Source: Eutrophobius brisbanensis
Lineage (GTDB): Bacteria; Pseudomonadota; Gammaproteobacteria; Eutrophobiales; Eutrophobiaceae
Assembly (NCBI GenBank): GCA_038131795.1
Contig: JAYPQE010000003.1
Location: 1,178,001-1,242,000 of the forward strand
DNA length: 64,000 nucleotides
Direction: 5' to 3'
Part shown: piece after piece, positions 28,138 through 37,306 of the stretch
How the letters are laid out: every line of letters begins with the position of its first letter
Numbering within the stretch: position 1 is the stretch's first letter
The notes under the pieces: model-generated
Seen by the model: the letters and a program-made list of their open reading frames with translations, nothing else
The model's database searches: none
Told to the model about the DNA's origin: nothing
Made by a program: the position numbers and the translations under genes

Positions 28138-29212
28138 ATGACTACAGTTTTATTTAAAGATGTTAAAAATTTTCCCATTACGGAAAATGTCTATGTTGTA
28201 GATGACCAATTAACCAGCCGTGTCATCATGGAAAATATCATCAAGAGTATTGGTGACAATATTAAGGTATCTGCTTTCGATATACCTCAAGATGCGCTGG
28301 AGGCGACATACCACATCCCACCTGACTTAATTGTTGTTGATTATAGAATGCCAAAAATGGATGGCGTTGAATTTACATAAAGGGTCAGAAATATTCCAGA
28401 ATGCATGGATGCACCCATAATTGTATTCACAATAATTGATGACAAATCTGTAATGTACGAGGCACTGGAAGCTGGCGCGACGGATTTTTTAACCAAACCT
28501 ATCGACCATTATGAGTGTAAAGTCAGGTGTCGAAATTTGCTCACGCTGAGAAAGCAACAAAAAATCATTAAAGAGTGTGCTGAAACTCTGGAAAAGGTTG
28601 TCTTCAATTCGAATGAAACAATTCATCAACGAGAAAAAGGGGCACTATCAATAATCAACAAGCTAATTGATATAAAGGGCAACCATGAAGGTTACAATCA
28701 GTTAAGAATGGGCATGATAGCTATGTTGATTGCCAGGGAAATAGGAATGGAAGAGAAGTTCTGTAACGACCTGGAGATTGCCGCCCCCCCTGCATGATAT
28801 CGGTGAAGTAAAATTACCCTCTTATCTATTGTTAAAATCCGGCGAATTGAGCAATGACGAATTTGAGATAGTAAAACAACACACCACCTTTGGGCATGAA
28901 TTACTTAAGTTAGGAGACTCCCCCGTCTTAAATCTTGCCGCCAACATTGCTTTACACCATCACGAAAAGATTGATGGCACAGGTTACCCAAATAAATTAA
29001 AAGGCAATCAAATCCCTATAGAAGCAAGAATCTCGGCTGTGGCTGATGCATTTGATTCGATGACATCAAAAAGAAATCATAGGCCGTCCCTGTCCACTGA
29101 AGAAGCTATTGAGATAATCAAAAATGAGATAGATAAATCATTTGATAAAGATTGTGTGATAGCGCTCATTAACAATATAGATGCGCTTTCTCCTCCTCAA
29201 ATTGGAAATTAA
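28138..29212 (+). pseudogene. Response regulator with HD-GYP domain, broken by one stop and one frameshift
   Basis: Three pieces read as one protein. Piece 1 (28138-28380) is a receiver domain (NVYVVDDQ, phospho-Asp in IVVDYRMPKMDGVEF) ended by TAA at 28378. The same frame goes on as RVRNIPECMD then GATDFLTKPIDHYECK, the receiver end. At 28785-28791 a run of seven C, where six are needed for E-I-A-A-P-L-H-D, shifts the frame by +1; the frame from about 28792 then reads LHDIGEVKLP and HHHEKIDGTGYPNKL, the HD and GYP motifs of a cyclic-di-GMP phosphodiesterase. Intact, it would be about 355 residues and linked to c-di-GMP turnover. Confidence 0.85.
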
Positions 29213-29296
29213 ATTACCATTTTAATCCTATTGCTTTTTAAAAAAAGAAATAGAATCATTAACTATAAGTTAATACAAAGATAAGTAATTTACTAT

Positions 29297-29750
29297 TTAA
29301 GAAATGATCCAATGTGTTGCATTTGCAGTTGCATACACGCAACCATCCTCATCTACTACTTTTGCTGACAATATTATTTGTCTCTTTTTACGTTCATTCA
29401 CATAAGCCTGAACATATATATAGCCAAGGGATTCTGGAATTGGTTTTTTAAATTTAACTTCAAGTTATCGTGTAAAATTAGGTGGGGCGACTAACATACT
29501 CAATGGCCCGAAAGTATTATCAATCGCTGAAGCAATCATTCCTCCATTCATATTACGAAATTGATTTAGAAATGTTTCTTTTACAGGAAATCTAATTTCT
29601 ACTGTTTCTTCATCTAAGCTATATTTTTATTAATTGACCTTCCATTGTCACAAAAGCAGTAGGAGGTATTTGGATTTCGTTCAGTTTATCCCCAAAATTT
29701 CTCACTAAAGTTTCTTTTAATTCCTCAGGTAAATTATTTAAGTCAATCAT
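29297..29750 (-). pseudogene. Hotdog-fold (PaaI-like) thioesterase, broken by one frameshift and one stop
   Basis: An ATG at 29750 overlaps the ispF stop by eight bases and opens MIDLNNLPEELKETLVRNFG, continuing to FVTMEGQLIK. A run of five A on the coding strand (T run at 29626-29630), one more than needed, then shifts the frame; removing one gives YSLDEETVEIRFPV, then MNGGMIASAIDNTFGPLSM, the hotdog helix, then TR, a TAA (29467-29465) and LEVKFKKPIPESLGYIYVQ to the natural stop at 29297. About 150 codons intact. Members hydrolyse small acyl-CoA thioesters. The placement suggests it was the last gene of the pyrG-ispF transcript. Confidence 0.8.
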
Positions 29751-30219
29751 ATTTATTTAGTAAAACGTTAGAATAAACACATATCCCTTCCTTCCTGCCA
29801 ACAAACCCCATTCCTTCTGTAGTTGTGGCCTTTATGTTTATGTCATTGATTGATATACCCAGATCGCTTGAGAGGGTTTCCCTCATTTCCTTTACATAGG
29901 GCAATAATTTAGGCTCCTGTGCCAGGATAGTAATATCTGCATTCCCTACTTTAAGGCCTTTTGCTGATATGGACTTCATAACATCCTTGAGTAATATTCT
30001 GCTATCGATATTTTTATACTTTTCGTCAGTATCTGGATAATAGGTGCCAATATCACCCATGGCTGCCGCACCCAGCAAGGCATCGCAAAGGGAATGGATA
30101 ACAGCATCCCCATCTGAATGGGCTTTTAGTCCTTTCTCAAATGGGATGGTTACCCCGCCAAGTACCAGTGGTTTCCCTTCAACGAAGGTATGTGCATCGT
30201 ATCCATGACCTACTCTCAT
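29743..30219 (-). CDS. ispF: 2-C-methyl-D-erythritol 2,4-cyclodiphosphate synthase
   Basis: 158 residues, the usual length. It forms the cyclic diphosphate in the MEP isoprenoid pathway as a zinc trimer. The metal ligands Asp and His are in RVGHGYDAHTF, the third ligand in AHSDGDAVIHSLCDALLGAA, and the hydrophobic cavity signature at the end is IKATTTEGMGFVGRKEGICVYS. It starts two bases after the ispD stop, as expected for coupled ispD-ispF. Its last codons overlap the start of the broken thioesterase gene. Confidence 0.97.
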   Translation of the reverse strand: MRVGHGYDAHTFVEGKPLVLGGVTIPFEKGLKAHSDGDAVIHSLCDALLGAAAMGDIGTYYPDTDEKYKNIDSRILLKDVMKSISAKGLKVGNADITILAQEPKLLPYVKEMRETLSSDLGISINDINIKATTTEGMGFVGRKEGICVYSNVLLNKYD

Positions 30220-30221
30220 TA

Positions 30222-30926
30222 TTAACTCTCCATTTCTGATAGATAAAAAGATGCTAAGGCCAGGTCTTCCGGGCGGGTAACCTTGATATTTCTGGCAGAT
30301 CCTTCAACCAGTATAGGTCTCTGTCCTGTCTGCTCAATCGCCTGAGCTTCATCCGTAATTGGAATATTGTTCTCAATTGCGTCTTCAATTGCCTGGCGGA
30401 GCTTTTTAAACCTGAACATTTGAGGAGTTAGTGCATGCCAAAGTTGATTGCGATCCACTGTCTCAATTATCAGATTATCCTCTCCTGCCCTCTTCATGGT
30501 ATCTCTTACAGGCATAGCCAGGATGCCCCCTGTTGGGTGTGTGACAGTGGAGTTGATGAGTTTTTCAATATCACTGATGTCAAGACATGGGCGTGCGGCA
30601 TCGTGTACCAGCACCCAATCATCAGTATCCAGGCGCCCTTCAAGGGCGATCAAACCATTTAAGACAGAATGAAATCGTTCCGCTCCTCCAATGGTCGTGA
30701 TCAGGTTTTTTGATTCATTGATTTGAAGCCCCTTCCAGAGCGTATCGTTCTCCGCCAGCACTATAACAACGCCATCAATTAAATGATGTTGCAAAAATAG
30801 ATCAATGGAATATTGCAGTATGGGCTTGCCGTTAATCTGCAGATATTGTTTTGGGGTTTCGCTTCCAATTCGCCTGCCTATACCAGCAGCAGGAATGATG
30901 GCCCAGCATCTGTATACGGATTTCAT
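30222..30926 (-). CDS. ispD: 2-C-methyl-D-erythritol 4-phosphate cytidylyltransferase
   Basis: 234 residues. It joins CTP and MEP to give CDP-ME, the third MEP-pathway step. The nucleotide-binding loop is IPAAGIGRRIGSETPKQYL; VLVHDAARPCLD and GGILAMPVRDTMKRA are the other active-site segments, and ITDEAQAIEQTGQRP and IKVTRPEDLALA the C-terminal hallmarks. It is followed by ispF after two bases and preceded by ftsB after eleven, so the three are translated from one message. Confidence 0.96.
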   Translation of the reverse strand: MKSVYRCWAIIPAAGIGRRIGSETPKQYLQINGKPILQYSIDLFLQHHLIDGVVIVLAENDTLWKGLQINESKNLITTIGGAERFHSVLNGLIALEGRLDTDDWVLVHDAARPCLDISDIEKLINSTVTHPTGGILAMPVRDTMKRAGEDNLIIETVDRNQLWHALTPQMFRFKKLRQAIEDAIENNIPITDEAQAIEQTGQRPILVEGSARNIKVTRPEDLALASFYLSEMES

Positions 30927-30937
30927 TGATTGTAATT

Positions 30938-31231
30938 TTAATTATTAGTATTTATTGAAGATTGGTCTACGATCTGAAAAAAAGTCTCTCCTGATTGCAC
31001 CATCCCCATTTCACTTCTTGCCCGCTCTTCGATTGCATCTAGGCCTTCTTTCAGATCAATTACTTCAGCAGTCAACGCAATATTTCGCTCCAGCAACTCG
31101 TCATTTTCTTCGACTTTTTCGGCCTTCACTTCCTCCAGGGTCCATAAATCAGGCAAGCTGCCACTCACATACCAAAGCCGGTATTGAAGTAACACAAGTA
31201 ACACAATCAAAATTACATTGATGTATTTCAT
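30938..31231 (-). CDS. ftsB: Cell division protein FtsB
   Basis: 97 residues: a short cytoplasmic start, one membrane helix (about 4-20, INVILIVLLVLLQYRLWY), then a periplasmic coiled coil rich in Glu, Leu and Arg (about 35-75). It joins FtsL and FtsQ at the division septum. Identity rests on the layout, the E-R-A-R-S-E-M-G-M segment, typical for FtsB, and the position between eno and ispD, which is the standard gammaproteobacterial place. Confidence 0.92.
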   Translation of the reverse strand: MKYINVILIVLLVLLQYRLWYVSGSLPDLWTLEEVKAEKVEENDELLERNIALTAEVIDLKEGLDAIEERARSEMGMVQSGETFFQIVDQSSINTNN

Positions 31232-31270
31232 CTGCTAAGTAAGGTCACATCCTTATCATAACGTCATATG

Positions 31271-32554
31271 TTAGTTTAGATTATAAAACGCGTTTCTGCC
31301 TGGATACGAGCATTTCTCACCCAGGTCCATTTCAATCTTCATTAAGCGGTTATATTTGGCTATACGATCTGAACGGGACAATGAACCGGTCTTAATCTGT
31401 CCGGCTGATGTGGCCACGGCCAGATCGGCTATTGTGGTATCTTCGGTCTCTCCCGAACGATGAGAAATTACCGCTGTATATCCCGCTTCTTTTGCCATTG
31501 TAATGGCAGCGATTGTTTCGGTGAGTGTACCGATCTGATTAACCTTGATTAAAATGGAATTAGCAATGTTTTTGTCAATGCCTTCCTTGAGAATGGTTGT
31601 ATTGGTTACAAACAGGTCATCACCTACCAATTGTGCCTGATTTCCCAGTTTTTGTGTCAGTTTGTCCCAACCATCCCAGTCATCTTCGGCCATGCCGTCC
31701 TCCATGGTGATAATTGGATACTTATCAAACCATGGCATTAAATAATCGATAAATTCTTCTGAGCTTAGCGAGAGATTCTCTGATTCAAGCTGGTATTTAC
31801 CCTCTTTATAGAACTCTGAACTGGCCACGTCCAATCCTAACAGTATCTCCTCGCCTGCCTTGAAACCTGCATTACTAATGGCCTGAAGTATGACCTCAAC
31901 AGCTTCTTCATTTGATGCCAGGTCGGGGGCAAACCCACCTTCATCACCCACCGCAGTATTGAGTCCTTTTTTCGACAATACTGACTTTAATGCATGAAAC
32001 ACTTCTGCCCCATATCGAACAGCCTCGGCAAGGCTAGACGCCCCCACAGGCAAAATCATGAACTCCTGCATATCAACACTGTTATTCGCATGGGCGCCGC
32101 CATTGATGATATTCATCATGGGAACCGGCATTAAATAATTATCACTTTTACCCAGATATTGATATAACGGCACCGATTCGTCAGCGGCCGCTGCATGGGC
32201 AGCCGCCATAGAAACCCCAAGGATGGCATTGGCCCCCAGTTTGCTTTTGTTATCAGTACCATCCAGCTCCAACATGGCATTATCTATAGCTTGCTGATCG
32301 GTCACTTCCATTCCCATGATATGAGGTGTAATTTGTGTGGTGATATTTTCCACCGCCCGCAGCACACCTTTACCCAGATAGCGTTTTGGATCTTTATCGC
32401 GTAATTCCAATGCTTCACGTGCTCCCGTTGATGCGCCTGATGGGACCATGGCGCTGCCAACTGATCCAGCTTCTGTCAGTACTTCTGCAGCCACTGTGGG
32501 ATTACCTCTTGAGTCCATAACTTCTCTTGCAATGATATTTTTTACTTTTGACAT
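31271..32554 (-). CDS. eno: Enolase
   Basis: 427 residues. It converts 2-phosphoglycerate to phosphoenolpyruvate and in this phylum is also a degradosome partner. Conserved segments are AREVMDSRGNPTVAAEV, PSGASTGAREALELRD, the magnesium ligands in LGLDVASSEFY, ITMEDGMAEDDWDGW and LVGDDLFVTN, the catalytic lysine in NSILIKVNQIGTLTE, and SHRSGETEDTTIADLAVA. Length and sequence are those of the E. coli enzyme. A 35-base gap separates it from kdsA upstream. Confidence 0.98.
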   Translation of the reverse strand: MSKVKNIIAREVMDSRGNPTVAAEVLTEAGSVGSAMVPSGASTGAREALELRDKDPKRYLGKGVLRAVENITTQITPHIMGMEVTDQQAIDNAMLELDGTDNKSKLGANAILGVSMAAAHAAAADESVPLYQYLGKSDNYLMPVPMMNIINGGAHANNSVDMQEFMILPVGASSLAEAVRYGAEVFHALKSVLSKKGLNTAVGDEGGFAPDLASNEEAVEVILQAISNAGFKAGEEILLGLDVASSEFYKEGKYQLESENLSLSSEEFIDYLMPWFDKYPIITMEDGMAEDDWDGWDKLTQKLGNQAQLVGDDLFVTNTTILKEGIDKNIANSILIKVNQIGTLTETIAAITMAKEAGYTAVISHRSGETEDTTIADLAVATSAGQIKTGSLSRSDRIAKYNRLMKIEMDLGEKCSYPGRNAFYNLN

Positions 32555-32589
32555 CGTGTCACTACCTTTTCACTTATTAAATTAAAAAA

Positions 32590-33402
32590 TCAGACCGCTT
32601 TGACGGCATTATCAATATTTACCAATCGTTTTAACAATGATTGCAACTCAGACAATGGCCAGGAATTGGGACCATCACTTAAGGCCGTGTCTGGATCGGG
32701 ATGGGTTTCCATAAATAAACCCGCAATCCCTGCTCCCACAGCCGCCCTGGCCAATGTGGGAATGAATTCCCGCTGGCCGCCGGACGTACCACCCTGGCCA
32801 CCGGGCAATTGAACGGAATGGGTGGCATCATAGACTACCGGGCAACCCATCTGCTGTAATATGGGCAACGATCGCATATCTGATACCAGATTGTTATAAC
32901 CAAAACTCGCCCCCCTTTCGCACACCATGATCTGCTCATTCCCTGTTGATCTCGCCTTATCAATGACATTTATCATGTCCCAGGGGGCGAGGAACTGGCC
33001 CTTTTTAATATTGACCGGTTTGCCCTGGGAAGCCACATTGATTATAAAATTGGTTTGTCGGCATAAAAATGCAGGGGTCTGTAATACATCCACTACATCC
33101 GCCACCTCTGTTAATGGAGTGTCTTCATGAACATCCGTTAATACAGGCACACCGACCTGTCGCTTGACCTTTTCCAGTATAGCAAGCCCCTTCTCCAAGC
33201 CTGGTCCCCGGTAGCTGGTTTGGGAGCTGCGATTGGCTTTATCAAAAGATGATTTAAATATAAAAGGAATGGCCAGTTGGTCGGTGATTTCCTTTAACCT
33301 GGCGGCAGTATCAACCACCAGCTGATCATCTTCAATGACACAGGGACCGGCAATGAAAAAAAATGGTTTGTCGTTCCCCACGTCATAATCACACAGCTGC
33401 AC
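32590..33402 (-). CDS. kdsA: 3-deoxy-8-phosphooctulonate synthase
   Basis: 270 residues. It condenses arabinose 5-phosphate with PEP to give KDO-8-phosphate for the lipopolysaccharide core, so the organism makes LPS. Recognisable parts are FIAGPCVIEDDQ, IFKSSFDKANRSS, VLTDVHEDTPLTEVADV, FLCRQTNFI, the family NIKKGQFLAPWDM and VYDATHSVQLPGGQGG. The start overlaps the end of pyrG by 14 bases, so translation is coupled. Confidence 0.97.
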   Translation of the reverse strand: MQLCDYDVGNDKPFFFIAGPCVIEDDQLVVDTAARLKEITDQLAIPFIFKSSFDKANRSSQTSYRGPGLEKGLAILEKVKRQVGVPVLTDVHEDTPLTEVADVVDVLQTPAFLCRQTNFIINVASQGKPVNIKKGQFLAPWDMINVIDKARSTGNEQIMVCERGASFGYNNLVSDMRSLPILQQMGCPVVYDATHSVQLPGGQGGTSGGQREFIPTLARAAVGAGIAGLFMETHPDPDTALSDGPNSWPLSELQSLLKRLVNIDNAVKAV

Positions 33403-35044
33403 CTTTAAGCTCCCGGGTCCTGGTAGTCTGGTAATTTAATGCCGCTTTGATAAATCCGGTAAACAGGGGGTGGCCATCCCTGGGTGTAGAGGTAAACTCA
33501 GGATGAAACTGACAGGCCACAAACCATGGATGGTTGGATAATTCAATAATTTCTACCAGCTTACCGTCCATGGAAACACCGGAAATCACTATGCCCTTCT
33601 CTTCAAGCTGAATCCGGTAATTATTATTAAACTCATAGCGGTGGCGATGTCTCTCCACAATGGATTCTTTATTATATAAATAATGTGCCAGGGTATTTGC
33701 AACCAGGCAACACTCCTGCCCCCCCAACCGCATAGTTCCACCCATGTCAGAGTCTTCTGATCGGACCTCGACGCTACCACTGTTATCCATCCACTCAGTA
33801 ATCAGGGCGATAACGGGGTGCGGTGTTTCTTTATCAAATTCTGTACTGTTTGCACCGTCCAGGCCAGCCACATTTCTGGCTAGCTCAATGACAGCCACAT
33901 GCATACCCAGACAAATCCCCAGGTATGGAATAAGATTTTCCCTCGCATAACGGACGGCATGGATCTTACCTTCAATGCCCCGTTCACCGAATCCACCCGG
34001 TACGATAATGGCATCCATATCTCTAAGCAGCCCCGTTCCTGAACGCTCTATCTCTTCAGAATCTATGTAAATAATATTAATGCGGGTACGGCTATGAATC
34101 CCACCATGGATCAAGGCCTCACTGAGGGACTTGTAGGAATCAGTCAAGTCCATGTATTTACCCACCATGGCGATATTTACCTCATATTGTGGATGCTCCA
34201 TGGATTCCACGACAGCATCCCATTCACTGAGATCGGCCTTACCTACATCCAAGTTCAGTTTATCGACTACAATCTGGTCAAGATTTTGCTCGTTAAATAC
34301 TCTTGGCACCTTGTAGATATTATCTATATTCACAGCGGAAATAATTGCCGATTCCTGGACATTGGTGAATAACGCAAGCTTTTTACGTTCGTTGTCCGGG
34401 AGAGGTTGCTCCATACGACAAATCAGAACATCCGGTTGTATACCAATGGATCGAAGTTCCTTAACTGAGTGCTGGGTCGGTTTGGTTTTGATTTCACCTA
34501 CCGCGCTGATATATGGCACCAGGGTTAAATGTATAAATAAGGTCCGCTCCGGCCCCATCTCGATACGCATCTGGCGGATTGCCTCAAGAAACGGCTGGGA
34601 TTCGATGTCACCCACGGTGCCGCCAATTTCCACCAGGGCCACATCTGCGTCCCCTGCCCCCTCTATGATATTCAGCTTAATTTCATCGGTAATATGCGGA
34701 ATAACCTGTACCGTCCCGCCCAGATAATCACCCCGGCGCTCTTTCTGGATGACATTTGAATAGATTTTTCCAGTGGTGAAGTTGTTTTTCCGGGTCATTC
34801 TGGTGCGAACAAACCGCTCGTAATGCCCCAGATCCAGATCGGTCTCTGTTCCGTCCTCAGTCACATAGACTTCGCCATGCTGAAACGGACTCATGGTGCC
34901 TGGATCCACATTAATATAGGGGTCGAGTTTTAGCAGGGTAACTTTCAAGCCCCGGGCTTCCAATAATGCCGCCAGGGATGACGACGCTATGCCTTTACCC
35001 AAAGATGAAACAACGCCCCCAGTTGTGAATATAAAACGCGTCAT
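33389..35044 (-). CDS. pyrG: CTP synthase
   Basis: 551 residues. It aminates UTP to CTP with glutamine and ATP. The synthetase P-loop is in TTGGVVSSLGKGIASSSLA, followed by KLDPYINVDPGTMSPFQHGE. The glutaminase domain (from about 290) has its nucleophile in LGICLGMHVAVIE and the His-Glu pair in ACQFHPEFTSTP. The common family start MTxFIFxTGGVVSSLGKG is matched exactly. First gene of the pyrG-kdsA-eno-ftsB-ispD-ispF cluster, with about 235 bases upstream that should hold the promoter. Confidence 0.98.
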   Translation of the reverse strand: MTRFIFTTGGVVSSLGKGIASSSLAALLEARGLKVTLLKLDPYINVDPGTMSPFQHGEVYVTEDGTETDLDLGHYERFVRTRMTRKNNFTTGKIYSNVIQKERRGDYLGGTVQVIPHITDEIKLNIIEGAGDADVALVEIGGTVGDIESQPFLEAIRQMRIEMGPERTLFIHLTLVPYISAVGEIKTKPTQHSVKELRSIGIQPDVLICRMEQPLPDNERKKLALFTNVQESAIISAVNIDNIYKVPRVFNEQNLDQIVVDKLNLDVGKADLSEWDAVVESMEHPQYEVNIAMVGKYMDLTDSYKSLSEALIHGGIHSRTRINIIYIDSEEIERSGTGLLRDMDAIIVPGGFGERGIEGKIHAVRYARENLIPYLGICLGMHVAVIELARNVAGLDGANSTEFDKETPHPVIALITEWMDNSGSVEVRSEDSDMGGTMRLGGQECCLVANTLAHYLYNKESIVERHRHRYEFNNNYRIQLEEKGIVISGVSMDGKLVEIIELSNHPWFVACQFHPEFTSTPRDGHPLFTGFIKAALNYQTTRTRELKGAAV

Positions 35045-35173
35045 AACTGCAGAAAAAATTCGTTGAAGGTTTTTTGGGGGGAGTTTGCCCGAGCGATCAA
35101 AATTAATCGTTTGGTATTGGTGATCAGGGCTAATATTACATTCATAGAATGGAGCATAATCCTATCAGATATC

Positions 35174-35191
35174 GGCATGTTATACCATGCC
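35174..35191. promoter_or_regulatory. Perfect palindrome upstream of pyrG
   Basis: GGCATG and CATGCC flank the six bases TTATAC, giving an 18-base near-complete palindrome about 130 bases before the pyrG start, in the 235-base gap between pyrG and the gene behind it. Size and place fit a dimeric repressor operator, or a small hairpin at the start of the transcript. No promoter boxes could be fixed with certainty around it. Confidence 0.35.
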
Positions 35192-35280
35192 AAGATCACG
35201 CTATGGGGTTACAAAATTCCTCGGAAAAACCTGAAATTCCGGAATAATATTGCCAGATATGGCGTGTGAATGGAGGGAGT

Positions 35281-35790
35281 TTAGTATGAACTATATGCTG
35301 ATAAGGCAACATCTATAACATCATCTGGCTCGGCAACAATAAAGAAAGGTTCAAACCCATTCTTACTGATGGAGAGATAAATATTTTCCTTATCGCATAT
35401 CTCTATTCCAAATTCTGAATAGGTAAATTTACCCTCTTCATCTGTATAACGAAAATCTCCTGAATTAAACATTCCAACATTATGAAATTTTACTTCAGCA
35501 TTTTCTATTGGTGCGCCGTCATTCATTTTCACCTGCCCGGTAATTTTAAATTCACAGTGAGGCAAATCTTCTATCGGTGTGGCCCACTCTTCCATGGCCC
35601 GTTGCGCCTCGTCTTCCATTGTCATTGCCACCACATCATATTCAGGCCCCTGCTGATAAAAATCTGCCAGGTAATCGGTCAGCCAGGCCCTGCCCGGTCT
35701 GGCTACCAGGGTAAATAATCCCAGGATGACCACCACCATGGTCACCCCTATGACCCCTGACAACAACCATGTGATTACCTTTTTCATCAT
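35281..35790 (-). CDS. Membrane-anchored protein with a carboxypeptidase-regulatory-like beta domain
   Basis: About 169 residues. One membrane helix near the N-terminus (about residues 5-27), a linker of about 55 residues, then ITGQVKMNDGAPIENAEVKFH, DFRYTDEEGKFTYSEFG and ISKNGFEPFFIV, the three conserved strands of the small Ig-like carboxypeptidase regulatory/CnaB fold. This suggests a periplasmic or surface binding domain; no enzymatic site is visible. The frame is open three codons further to a TTG at 35799; I prefer the ATG at 35790. It follows the GNAT gene after five bases. Confidence 0.65.
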   Translation of the reverse strand: MMKKVITWLLSGVIGVTMVVVILGLFTLVARPGRAWLTDYLADFYQQGPEYDVVAMTMEDEAQRAMEEWATPIEDLPHCEFKITGQVKMNDGAPIENAEVKFHNVGMFNSGDFRYTDEEGKFTYSEFGIEICDKENIYLSISKNGFEPFFIVAEPDDVIDVALSAYSSY

Positions 35791-35795
35791 ACATT

Positions 35796-36299
35796 TCAAT
35801 AAGTTATAGTCAGTTTCATTGCAAAGTCGTCCATTTTAAACCCACCCTCTATGTCCATCACCATAGCACCACTGATAGTAAATCCCAGCCTTTTATAGGC
35901 CGTAATTGCCGCAGAATTATATTTATTTACCGTAAGATAGAGTCGAGTTATCCCTCTGGACTCGGCTAATTTCCTGATTTTAGTAATGACTTCCCTGCCA
36001 TGCCCCTTACCCCTGGCATCTTTGAGCAGGTAGAACTTGCTGATTTGCAGGGCTGCTTCTTCTGAGTTCGGTACCAACCCGGTATAGCCTATTCGTTTAT
36101 CACCATCGCATATGAAATAATATTCGTACTCATCCTGAAGCTGTTTTGAAATCGCGGCCTCGCTCTGGAATTTTTCCACCATATAATCCACTTGGGCCTG
36201 ACCAATAATGGGCGGGAAATATTCATTCCAGATAGTATGCGCCAAGTCAGCTAAATTTTTAACATCATCATCATTTGATATTGCTACTAAAGAAGTCAT
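35796..36299 (-). CDS. GNAT N-acetyltransferase
   Basis: 167 residues. The strand carrying ISKFYLLKDARGKGHGREVI has the acetyl-CoA loop R-G-K-G-H-G, and ITRLYLTVNKYNSAAITAYKRLGFTISG is the usual final strand-helix with the A-x-x-A-Y-x-x-x-G-F pattern. This resembles the diamine or ribosomal-protein N-acetyltransferase type; the substrate is unknown. It lies 11 bases after tag and just before the beta-domain membrane protein, within a same-strand series from the DUF962 gene onward. Confidence 0.85.
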   Translation of the reverse strand: MTSLVAISNDDDVKNLADLAHTIWNEYFPPIIGQAQVDYMVEKFQSEAAISKQLQDEYEYYFICDGDKRIGYTGLVPNSEEAALQISKFYLLKDARGKGHGREVITKIRKLAESRGITRLYLTVNKYNSAAITAYKRLGFTISGAMVMDIEGGFKMDDFAMKLTITY

Positions 36300-36310
36300 C
36301 GTGTTATTAA

Positions 36311-36892
36311 TTAATGTCTTAATTCACGATAACGGAAACATCCGGTCACATGGTCGTTCACCATGCCTGTGGCCTGCATATGGGCATACACGATAGTTGA
36401 GCCGACAAAATTGAATCCGCGTTTTTTTAGGTCCTTTGAAATTGCATCGGAAAGCTCTGTCTTGGCTGGAATATCTGACAGCTTCTTGTATCTGTTTTGA
36501 ATTGATGTGCCATCGACAAAGCCCCAGATATATTTGTTAAAGGTCCCAAATTCTTTTCTGACTTCTATAAAGGCCTGTGCATTTCGTACTGCAGAATGAA
36601 TCTTCAGGCGATTACGGATAATGCCAGGGTTATTGAGTAACGACTGAATCTTTTTACTGTTGTATCTGGCTACTTTATTAAAATCAAAGTTATCAAATGC
36701 CTTACGGTAGGCAGCGCGCTTTTTCAGTACGGTAATCCAGCTTAATCCTGCCTGGGCGCCTTCAAGAATTAGAAATTCAAACAACTTTCTATCGCTGTGA
36801 ACAGGCACACCCCACTCTTTATCGTGATAACTCACATATACCGGGTCATCACCACACCAGGTACAGCGTTTTTGCACACCAGATTTACTCAT
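36311..36892 (-). CDS. tag: DNA-3-methyladenine glycosylase I
   Basis: 193 residues. It removes 3-methyladenine from alkylated DNA. The zinc-site cysteines appear in KRCTWCGDDPVYVSYHDKEWG, a near-exact family signature, with the late ligands in NDHVTGCFRYREL. FELLILEG-like FEFLILEGAQAGLSWITVL is the substrate-pocket helix with Glu and Trp. Normal length. The start overlaps the OsmC gene stop by four bases. Confidence 0.96.
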   Translation of the reverse strand: MSKSGVQKRCTWCGDDPVYVSYHDKEWGVPVHSDRKLFEFLILEGAQAGLSWITVLKKRAAYRKAFDNFDFNKVARYNSKKIQSLLNNPGIIRNRLKIHSAVRNAQAFIEVRKEFGTFNKYIWGFVDGTSIQNRYKKLSDIPAKTELSDAISKDLKKRGFNFVGSTIVYAHMQATGMVNDHVTGCFRYRELRH

Positions 36893-37287
36893 TTTACAAC
36901 GATATTGATGTTGAATGAGCCTTTCAGGGTGTTAGCAGAGATACAGGCCTTTTCTGACATTTCAGCAAGCCGTTTCATCTCATCAATATCTGAGTATTCA
37001 CCTTTTACCACCATAGTCACGGCAGAAAACCGTGGCGGAGCCTCTTCCAGGGTGCCATCTACTTCAATCTGAATATTACTGGCCTCAATATCTCTGGCCC
37101 CGATGGCCGCCAATAGATTACTCATAAAACAGCCCCCCAGGCCGGCAAGCAATAATTCACCGCCCATGGGTCCTTTGTCGCTGCCCCCTTTGGCCTCTGG
37201 TCGATCAATAATTACCTGATGATTACGTATGTCAGCCTGGGATGTTATATCTCCTGTTTGTGCAATATTTATTTTAACCTGTGGCAT
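36889..37287 (-). CDS. OsmC-family peroxiredoxin-like protein
   Basis: 132 residues with the two reactive cysteines of OsmC/Ohr-type thiol peroxidases, in LAGLGGCFMSNLLAAIGAR and SEKACISANTLKGS. Members reduce organic or fatty-acid peroxides. The sequence is nearer the YhfA/OsmC branch than Ohr. Its stop overlaps the tag start (ATGA), and the DUF962 gene precedes it by 19 bases, so a small stress-related operon is plausible. Confidence 0.85.
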   Translation of the reverse strand: MPQVKINIAQTGDITSQADIRNHQVIIDRPEAKGGSDKGPMGGELLLAGLGGCFMSNLLAAIGARDIEASNIQIEVDGTLEEAPPRFSAVTMVVKGEYSDIDEMKRLAEMSEKACISANTLKGSFNINIVVK

Positions 37288-37306
37288 TTTTTATCCTTTT
37301 CTGGTT

